Positions 1-5,100 of a stretch of DNA of 5,656 nucleotides are shown in pieces. Position 1 is the first letter of the stretch, and every line of letters begins with the position of its first letter. The notes under the pieces are model-generated. The model saw nothing but the letters and a program-made list of their open reading frames with translations, made no database searches and was not told the DNA's origin. The position numbers and the translations under genes are program-made. Source of the stretch: Peptococcaceae bacterium (GTDB taxonomy: Bacteria > Bacillota > Dehalobacteriia > UBA7702); contig DXZC01000130.1 of assembly GCA_019415505.1 (NCBI GenBank), forward strand, positions 1 to 5,656, in the 5' to 3' direction.

Positions 1-6
1 TCATAT

Positions 7-91
7 GGAGGAGTTCCCGAGTGGCCAAAGGGGGCAGACTGTAAATCTGTTGTCGACGACTTCGATGGTTCGAATCCATCTCTCCCCACCA
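7..91 (+). tRNA. tRNA-Tyr (anticodon GTA), acceptor stem poorly paired
   Basis: Class II tRNA reading UAU/UAC. The anticodon stem is 34-38/46-50, with loop CTGTAAA and anticodon GTA at 41-43. A short variable-arm helix pairs 52-54 with 58-60. The T arm is perfect: GATGG, TTCGAAT, CCATC (64-80). The discriminator A is at 88 and CCA is encoded at 89-91. The D region (CCCGAGTGGCCAAAGGGGG) matches bacterial tRNA-Tyr. The oddity is the acceptor stem: 7-13 (GGAGGAG) against 81-87 (TCTCCCC) gives only three Watson-Crick pairs, two G-U wobbles and two A-C clashes (A9/C85, A12/C82). The identity is certain from the rest of the molecule. Whether it folds and is charged normally is unclear. Confidence 0.92.
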
Positions 92-98
92 CAATAAA

Positions 99-118
99 AG
101 GTAGGCTTTGGCCTACCT
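99..118 (+). other. Stem-loop between tRNA-Tyr and tRNA-fMet
   Basis: A perfect 8-bp stem, AGGTAGGC (99-106) with GCCTACCT (111-118), encloses a TTTG loop. It lies 7 nt after the CCA of tRNA-Tyr. Only a TCT follows it, not a T-run, so it is a poor intrinsic terminator. A processing or spacer hairpin within a polycistronic tRNA transcript is more likely. Confidence 0.5.
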
Positions 119-125
119 CTAATAT

Positions 126-201
126 CGCGGAGTGGAGCAGTTGGCAGCTCGTCGGGCTCATAACCCGAAGGTCGGAGGTTCAAGTCCTCCCTCCGCAACC
201 A
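126..201 (+). tRNA. Initiator tRNA-fMet (anticodon CAT)
   Basis: This is the initiator and not the elongator Met tRNA, on two hallmarks visible here. The first acceptor pair is a C126/A197 mismatch, while the next six pairs are perfect (GCGGAG with CTCCGC). The anticodon stem carries three consecutive G-C pairs, GGG (154-156) against CCC (164-166). The anticodon CAT is at 159-161. The T arm is GGAGG, TTCAAGT, CCTCC. CCA is encoded at 199-201. It starts translation after formylation of the attached methionine. It lies 34 nt after tRNA-Tyr in the same orientation, probably in one transcript. Confidence 0.96.
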
Positions 202-242
202 AGCATATAACACAAATGTGTTTAATATAATCTGAAACTATT

Positions 243-266
243 ATGGTGTTCAGAATGGTGTTCAGA
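243..266 (+). repeat. Exact 12-bp tandem duplication in the fMet-Thr spacer
   Basis: ATGGTGTTCAGA occurs twice head to tail (243-254, 255-266), followed by a further AT. The 123-nt spacer (202-324) otherwise holds a short palindrome, AACACAAATGTGTT (209-222), and a small AGCC/GGCT hairpin at 304-316. It also has a TATAAT at 226-231 without a convincing -35. Read in frame from 236, the repeat encodes NYYGVQNGVQNTVGS and stops at TAA 281-283. That resembles a protein C-terminus, but no upstream coding remains because a TGA lies at 233-235. Confidence 0.85.
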
Positions 267-324
267 ATACGGTAGGGTCATAAACCTTGCCAGTCAGCTT
301 TACAGCCATTGAGGCTATTAAATT

Positions 325-400
<76 letters not shown>

Positions 401-403
401 TAT

Positions 404-442
404 AAAAACCCTGCTTACATATAGTAACGCAGGGATTTTTTT
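404..442. terminator. Bidirectional intrinsic terminator after the tRNA cluster
   Basis: CCCTGC-TTAC (409-418) pairs with GTAA-C-GCAGGG (424-434), with a single bulged C428 and an ATATA loop. On the plus strand seven Ts follow (436-442), ending the tRNA transcript. On the minus strand the same stem is followed by five Ts (complement of 404-408). It therefore also terminates leftward transcription from the minus-strand genes, and it directly abuts the minus-strand stop codon at 441-443. Confidence 0.9.
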
Positions 443-530
443 ATTTGTTTATCTCCACCGTTATATAACCACCAGCAGCGCTGGTGCGGATAAAAATGTA
501 ATTATATGTAGCGGGTGAAAAGCGGTTTGT
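441..530 (-). pseudogene. C-terminal remnant of an unidentified gene
   Basis: Reading leftward there are 29 codons without a stop, ending in TAA (441-443) immediately before the terminator. The peptide includes FSPATYNYIFIRTSAAGG and ends in YITVEINK. Alternating hydrophobic and polar residues suggest a beta-rich tail. Upstream the frame is closed by TGA at 531-533, with no start codon or ribosome site, so only the 3' end of a gene seems to survive. The 7-bp inverted repeat CACCAGC/GCTGGTG (470-486) lies inside these codons. The family is not recognised. The placement of stop then terminator is the main argument that this was once a real gene, and chance remains possible. Confidence 0.35.
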
Positions 531-601
531 TCATTATTCTAGTGTATTGTGATTTTCTCTACGTCCTCTTTGGAGTTGCCGTTCTCAGGGTTATTTTTTA
601 A

Positions 602-1198
602 TTATAGATAAAAACTAATATCAACGCAAAAATAAAGATGGACTGCGTTGTCGATTTTTAATTCGTCTATCTTAGCAATTCGGCAAAGATAACTCGTTGA
701 TTGATCTATATTTGTCGCAATAATTTTTTGGGGTGTGAAAGAATCGTTTTCCTCATCATCTTTGGGAAGCCACCCAAGGTGTTTTCCGCAATCATTTACC
801 ACTCTTATCGTACTTAACTCTTCTTTCATTTCATGTTGTATTAAATACACCCTTTCATTATTCTTAAGGTTAGCTATATTACCTTGTGTATTTTCACCAT
901 TAAAATTATGGGTTGTACCAACAACAGGAATACTTTCATAAGAATCCATTAGCTCAAGCTCGCCTACTTCCTCAGGCATAGGACCCTCAATGAATTTACT
1001 ATAAAGGTTATCTTGAATTTTTGTTATTTCTAATTTAACCTCAGGTAGTGTGTATTTTTCTAACTCTAAATTTGCCACTTTTCCTTTGCATGAATCACAG
1101 ATATACTCATTTTTGACCCCCAGACAGTCAAAGTTATTAACCTTAAATCTGCCCTTTTTTCCACAGATGCAACATGTTTCTCTCTTAAACAATGACAT
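602..1198 (-). CDS. Zinc-ribbon plus HIRAN-like domain protein, 198 aa
   Basis: An intact gene with a good ribosome site (AGAGAGGA, 6 nt before ATG). Residues 9-37 form a probable zinc ribbon: C9/C12 (CCIC), then C34/C37 (CDSC), similar in layout to DUF4428-type N-terminal ribbons. A charged linker follows (about 40-88). Residues 89-178 resemble a HIRAN domain: VVGTTHNFNG at 92-101, then strand ERVYLIQHE, then IRVVNDCGKHLGWLPKD (131-147), matching the usual 'V-G-x-iGylpk' end. HIRAN domains bind single-stranded 3' DNA ends in SNF2 repair enzymes, and bacteria carry stand-alone versions, often in phages. The conserved N-x-Y-D-x-N-A segment is replaced here by KEELST, so DNA-end binding may be altered. 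It is probably the last gene of a leftward operon starting near 1710. Being an expressed gene is likely; the HIRAN call is from pattern only. Confidence 0.75.
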   Translation of the reverse strand: MSLFKRETCCICGKKGRFKVNNFDCLGVKNEYICDSCKGKVANLELEKYTLPEVKLEITKIQDNLYSKFIEGPMPEEVGELELMDSYESIPVVGTTHNFNGENTQGNIANLKNNERVYLIQHEMKEELSTIRVVNDCGKHLGWLPKDDEENDSFTPQKIIATNIDQSTSYLCRIAKIDELKIDNAVHLYFCVDISFYL

Positions 1199-1204
1199 AT
1201 TTTA

Positions 1205-1212
1205 TCCTCTCT
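1205..1212 (-). promoter_or_regulatory. Ribosome binding site of the zinc-ribbon/HIRAN gene
   Basis: AGAGAGGA on the minus strand, 6 nt before the ATG at 1198. It fixes that start and supports independent translation. Confidence 0.75.
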
Positions 1213-1233
1213 GAGTTTATATTTCCTTTATTT

Positions 1234-1270
1234 TGGGGTAACTTAAGCCACCCCAGGGCGGGTTGGGGTG
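1234..1270 (-). other. Mutually exclusive hairpins in the leader of the HIRAN gene
   Basis: In minus-strand order, CACCCCA (1270-1264) pairs with TGGGGTG (1255-1249) as a 7-bp stem. The same TGGGGT (1255-1250) can instead pair with ACCCCA (1239-1234) as a 6-bp stem. Only one fold can form at a time. Neither is followed by a T-run, so this is not an intrinsic terminator. It lies between the stop at 1290 and the ribosome site at 1212. No promoter is evident in the gap. Confidence 0.4.
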
Positions 1271-1289
1271 TGGTGAACAGAGCTTTAAC

Positions 1290-1484
1290 TTAAAATTTCC
1301 AATAATCCTTATTAATATCATAAAAGGCTGGCTCATTGTCTCTTCTAATAGAATCGCCGTGTCTTTCTATTAGTACCCGTTGCGCCTTTTTTGCGTCTGT
1401 TGTTGCATTCCCTTTTTGGTTTTTCGCTCAAGCCAATTTTCTTACTTCTTCAATTGGCATTTTTCTTATATCGCCTAGATTCAT
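1290..1484 (-). pseudogene. Small gene broken by one in-frame TGA (64 codons)
   Basis: The ATG (1482-1484) has AGGAG 8 nt upstream, followed by MNLGDIRKMPIEEVRKLA, then TGA (1428-1430). The same frame then runs 45 more codons (including AKNQKGNATTDAKKAQRV, LIERHGDSIRR, and the end FYDINKDYWKF) to TAA at 1290-1292. The sequence on both sides of the TGA has the composition of real, helical, Lys/Arg-rich protein. A single C-to-T change from CGA (Arg) would explain the break. It looks like a small accessory protein of phage or plasmid type, but the family is not recognised. Its first codons overlap the end of the XRE-like ORF in another frame. Sequencing error, recoding, or true decay cannot be told apart here. 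Confidence 0.6.
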
Positions 1485-1677
1485 CTCTTGTACTCCTAAT
1501 TTTACATTCCCCTCTTAACTCAACTTCCTTGCCTATTTTTTCTAAGCGAGGGTATACGCCATCCGTTACCCATCCCGTAAGAGTAGTGTATTTAATATTT
1601 AGGTCATTACACATATATTGTCCGATTCTCTGGTATTTGTTCAAGTAATAAATTAAATTATAGAGAAAATTGTTCAT
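1450..1677 (-). CDS. XRE/Cro-C1-like helix-turn-helix protein, short and probably eroded
   Basis: 75 aa from ATG 1675-1677. Residues 4-48 follow the XRE/C1 repressor pattern. Helix 1 is LYNLIYYLNKYQ, helix 2 is around RIGQYMCNDL, and recognition helix 3 is NIKYTTLTGWV. Then comes the typical VYPRLEKI that opens helix 4. After residue 52 the expected fifth helix is missing and the chain turns into a basic tail, so the C-terminal part is lost or out of frame. Removing one G from the GGGG run at 1509-1512 would join this frame to the small gene downstream, giving one protein of about 128 codons (with the TGA). The start is uncertain. A GTG at 1701 opens the same frame but leaves almost no leader after the promoter, and the ATG has only a weak ribosome site. 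A promoter with a dyad just upstream fits autoregulation, as in phage repressors. Confidence 0.6.
   Translation of the reverse strand: MNNFLYNLIYYLNKYQRIGQYMCNDLNIKYTTLTGWVTDGVYPRLEKIGKEVELRGECKIRSTRDESRRYKKNAN
1493..1497 (-). promoter_or_regulatory. Ribosome binding site of the broken small gene
   Basis: A consensus AGGAG on the minus strand, 8 nt before the ATG at 1484. It is the chief evidence that translation started here rather than this being the tail of the upstream frame. Confidence 0.65.
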
Positions 1678-1712
1678 TTTCGAAATTGTTAATAATACCA
1701 CTCTTTAATAAG

Positions 1713-1740
1713 ATTATACGATATTTTCGTAAAAAAGCAA
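1713..1740 (-). promoter_or_regulatory. Sigma-A-like promoter reading leftward into the XRE-like ORF
   Basis: On the minus strand, TTGCTT (1740-1735) is followed after 16 nt by a perfect TATAAT (1718-1713). The predicted start of transcription is near 1706, about 29 nt before the ATG at 1677. It would serve the whole leftward set of genes down to the terminator at 404-442. Confidence 0.65.
1714..1734. promoter_or_regulatory. Operator-like dyad overlapping the promoter
   Basis: TTATACGA (1714-1721), a 5-bp centre TATTT, then TCGTAAAA (1727-1734): an 8-bp inverted repeat with one mismatch. It occupies the whole spacer and most of the -10 box, the usual place for a repressor operator. The XRE-like protein encoded just downstream is the natural candidate to bind it (inference). 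Confidence 0.5.
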
Positions 1741-1756
1741 TAAAGACAGAAAATAA

Positions 1757-1852
1757 TTGAATCGCAATATAGTCAGGACAGAATACTTACCGCGTATCAG
1801 TGAGATCATCTCCAGACCGCATAAATCAGATGAATTCATAAAAGCGCAGTAA
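1757..1852 (+). pseudogene. C-terminal remnant of a plus-strand gene
   Basis: 31 codons open from position 1757 (a TTG), closed upstream by TAA 1754-1756, ending in TAA at 1850-1852. The peptide includes EYLPRISEIISRPHK and ends in SDEFIKAQ. The stop lies 5 nt before a perfect terminator hairpin, the usual end of a gene. No ribosome site precedes the TTG, so it is more likely the 3' end of a truncated gene than a small gene. The family is not recognised. It sits right behind the leftward promoter, as expected if mobile DNA removed the rest of the gene. Confidence 0.3.
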
Positions 1853-1853
1853 T

Positions 1854-1892
1854 AAAAAGATGGCAGACCTAAAAAGTCTGCCATCTTTTTTT
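1854..1892. terminator. Strong intrinsic terminator, probably bidirectional
   Basis: A perfect 11-bp stem, AGATGGCAGAC (1858-1868) with GTCTGCCATCT (1876-1886), has loop CTAAAAA and a seven-T tail on the plus strand (1886-1892). On the minus strand the A-run at 1854-1858 supplies five Ts. It ends whatever transcript carried the 1757-1852 tail and insulates the wall-protein gene from the left. Confidence 0.92.
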
Positions 1893-1924
1893 GTTTAAGC
1901 GGGCAAAGTAGGTTAAAAGTGAGT

Positions 1925-2023
1925 ATGGCACAAAAATGCGTCAGGTGCAGTAAAACAGAAAGGTTGCCTGCTGCCCTTGTTGTTTACTCCAAGAGTGAAA
2001 ATAGAGATAGTGTGAAAATATAG
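1925..2023 (+). CDS. Candidate 32-aa CxxC mini-protein
   Basis: The ATG opens 33 codons including the TAG stop. The peptide starts MAQKCVRCSKTERLPAALV and ends SENRDSVKI. A single CxxC knuckle (C5, C8) right after the start is typical of zinc-binding mini-proteins or of the first half of a zinc ribbon, but a second Cys pair is absent. This may therefore be a truncated gene head. The ribosome site is weak (AGTAGG, about 12 nt upstream). It lies 32 nt after the terminator and about 117 nt before the wall-protein start, in the same orientation. Codon use looks like real coding. It is not recognised as a known family. Confidence 0.35.
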   Translation: MAQKCVRCSKTERLPAALVVYSKSENRDSVKI

Positions 2024-2130
2024 TGAAATTACTATTCTTTTGCTTTATTTGTATTTGTTGTCGATTTTTTGTTTATCTTGTGTTATTCTGTAGATATTTC
2101 AGTGATTGAAACTGTTGTAATAATTTAAAA
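2024..2130 (+). other. Leader region of the wall-protein gene, no clear promoter
   Basis: AT-rich and T-rich. A small ATAGT/ACTAT hairpin lies at 2020-2035, and GTGAAAATA occurs twice just before it (1995-2003, 2012-2020). I found no -35/-10 pair with good hexamers at 16-18 nt spacing. The promoter may be weak, activator-dependent, or for an alternative sigma factor. Confidence 0.3.
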
Positions 2131-2136
2131 AGGGGA
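2131..2136 (+). promoter_or_regulatory. Ribosome binding site of the wall-protein gene
   Basis: AGGGGA, 4 nt before the first ATG (2141) and 7 nt before the second (2144). Spacing to the second ATG is closer to the usual optimum, so either Met may be the true first residue. Confidence 0.75.
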
Positions 2137-2140
2137 ATTT

Positions 2141-5100
2141 ATGATGAAGGGGAAACATAGGAAAAGCATTAATAGATTGATTGCTTCCATCTTAATTTTC
2201 GCAATGGTGTTTTCTATTGTGCAGTTGCCGATTTGCCAGGCTGTTGAGGCGGCCCAAGCGAAAAGTAGTGCGGCTGCGGCTAATCTTGAGGAGCAGCTAC
2301 CAGTGGAAATCCCGGCGGAAAACACAGAATATGCCACGATTTATCAGAACGGGGATGGCACCAAGGAGGCGCACATCTCGGTTGAGCCGATCAGATATCG
2401 AGATGAAAATACCGGTGAACTGGTAGATATTGATAATTCTATAGAGGTTTTGTCTGGCGCTGAGACTGACATTGATGGCGAGGAGTTTTATGCCAAAAAC
2501 AAAGCCAATGCCATTGACGTTTGTTTGCCGGAAAATCTGGTGGCGGAAGATAATTCTGTAGTCGTAAAAAATGACCAGTATAGAATAGATATGCGCCCGA
2601 TATATGATAATTATGACAGTAATGGTAGTTATGATAGTAAGGCCGTTTCATTAAGTAATCAGGCGGCGGAACCGGAAATTGTTGAAGGCAGTATTGTCAA
2701 TGATTTAGGGGTTGAAGAAGAGAAAGATATTGCTATAGATTATGCCAGCAAAGCGGATGACGCTGTTACTTATCAATATGAGCCAACCACTTCCGGCGTG
2801 AAACATAACTTGATTATTAAAGAAAATCCGGCAAATAATGTCTACCAATATGAGATGATATTTGACGGATTGAAGCCCGTTGTTTTAGAGGACGGCAGCA
2901 TTAGGCTGTATGATAAAGCAACCGATACGGAAGTTGGCCTGATTCAGGAATGTTTTATGATAGACAGCGCCGAACCATACCACTATTCGGAAAATATTCA
3001 AAGGGAAATCAGCCTGGTTGAAGGTGACAAATACATTTTCACCATGACTCTAGACCCTGATTTTCTAAACTCTGCCAGCACGGTTTATCCGCTAACCGTT
3101 GATCCCAGTGTCACCTTGAATACTAATTCTGTGACCACAGATACCTATGTGCAAAGCGCTTATCCTTCTTTAAACTACGGCACGGAAAATAATCTCCGTA
3201 CAGGTTGGACAAGTAGTACCGGCAAGGCCCGGAGCTACATTAAATTTAATATACCTAATTTAGGTGATTGTAAAATAACAGCTGCTAATGTAAACTTTTA
3301 TGAATTTACTGGGGCGACCTCAGGGGCTTATGTTAATATTTACCGCGCTGCCGGCCCTTGGTCGGAATCGACGATGACTTGGAATAATCAGCCGGGTACT
3401 ACTGGTTCCCGCTATGCCCAGCTATTAGTTAATAGATCGGGCAATTTTAGTTTTGACGTCACCCAACTGGTGCAGCATTGGCACTCTAATACCTATCCTA
3501 ATAATGGTATTGTTTTAAAGGATAGCGCTGAAACAACGTACTATAGAAAATTCTATTCATCAAATAACGGGGCGTCAAAGCCGCGCTTAGTTATTTACTA
3601 TTTAGATCGCCCCAAATTGCCAACGGTTACGATAAAAAGTAGCGGTGTAAACTCCAAAACCAATTATGCCGATATTTCTTGGCAACCTGTTGAGGCTGCC
3701 TCTAGTTACAAAGTTGGTGTATATAATGGCCATTCCCTGCAATATTTTGACGCTGGTAGTGCCACGTCATGGTCGACGCGGGGAAAGAGGATCTGGCCTA
3801 CTGACGCCGAAATCGCGGCAATGTCGGGAGCGAATGCAAATATCCTGCATACCAATGGCTTGGGCGCTGAATTATCTTATGATCCCACAATTTTATATGC
3901 TAAGCAAGGTGGTTCCACCAATCATAATTTTGCTTTTACAGTAATGGCGGTGACAGCATCGGGCAATTCCACCCAATCAGACTGGGCTTCCGTCCCAGCC
4001 TATGATTCTGTACCGCCTAATGCGCCCAATCCGAGGCTAAGTTTAGCTACCAGTGGCAGCGTGGAAACCATAAATGCAACTTGGAGTGGGGTTGTGGATT
4101 TGCCAAGTTTTGCCAATTCCGGTATAAAACAGTATACTGTAAGGCTCTATGTTAATGGTTCCCTGAATGAAACAAAAACAGTTACTTCCAACTCGGTGAG
4201 TTTTAGTGGGAAAGGGGAAATGAAATCTTGTCATGTAACGGTGAGGGCTGAGGATAGGAATGGTAATTATTCTAACTATATTAGCTCTAATACTGTGATA
4301 ACTTCAGATTTCACTCCCCCTGTGGGTCCAACGTCTCTGGGGTTTGCCTCTAGCGCTGATGGGACTAATTATACCCTTAACTGGTCGGGAGCGTCTGATA
4401 GCGGCAGCGGCTTAAATAAGATACAATATAAGATAAATAATGGCAACTGGGTTGATACAGGGTATGCCACGGCAACGGGTTCCGTTTTATTGGCTAAGAC
4501 GCTCTTTGCCAGTGGTCTTAACACCCTGACAGTGAGGGCGGTGGATAAAGGCGGCAATACTACTGTAGCGCCGCAAAGTATCACCATTTATAATGCCCCA
4601 TATTCTTCTGCCCTGATTGACATTGTAGCAGGTACAGTCCTCTCCGGTAATTATGCAATCAAGGGGACAACAGACGCCGGATATGAGCTTTATCTAGCTA
4701 AAGAGAATGATAATCAATGGGATTTCTTGGGCTCTTCCCCAGATGCGGTTAGTAATAATACTTTGGCCACAGTGGATACTATAAACTACCTGAACGGTAA
4801 CTACCGTCTGCGTCTTGTTTGTAATGAAGAAAATTTAGAGGTCCCGGTGGTGATCGATAATCCCAGCGGTGGCACTAATGATATAAAATTAATTTACCCC
4901 CGCAATCACTATGAAATTTCCGGCAATGTGGAAATTGTGGGAACAACTTCGGTTGCCGGTTTTGCTTCTGCTGTTGTGAGTTATGGTGCGGGGGAAAATC
5001 CCAGTAGTTGGCAACAAATTGCCAGCTCCTCCACTGTATTAACTCAGCCAGGTACAATCGGGATATGGAACACCGAAGGTTTAGACCCTGGAATTTATAC

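Noticed and set aside
1..213. A 70-residue minus-strand open frame with EDLNLRPSGYEPDE-like sequence
   Set aside because: It is the antisense of tRNA-Tyr and tRNA-fMet. This peptide is a well-known false protein made by translating tRNA genes backwards.
470..486. A 7-bp inverted repeat CACCAGC/GCTGGTG as a possible operator or terminator
   Set aside because: It has no T-run and falls in the codons of the minus-strand gene tail (TSAAGG). Codon repetition explains it.
735..941. Plus-strand open frame opposite the HIRAN gene
   Set aside because: It is the antisense shadow of the intact zinc-ribbon/HIRAN gene, with no ribosome site and a Ser/Phe/Leu-rich composition.
1336..1648. Two plus-strand open frames rich in Phe, Leu and Ser
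   Set aside because: They are antisense to the XRE-like ORF and the broken small gene, whose minus-strand frames have ribosome sites and protein-like sequence.
2040..2130. A sigma-A promoter for the wall-protein gene
   Set aside because: Candidate TTG-type -35 boxes here lack a matching -10 box at 16-18 nt.
2141..2260. A lipoprotein signal (LPIC at residues 29-32)
   Set aside because: Pro at -2 and Ile at -1 do not fit a lipobox, and an ordinary AxA-type cleavage region follows.
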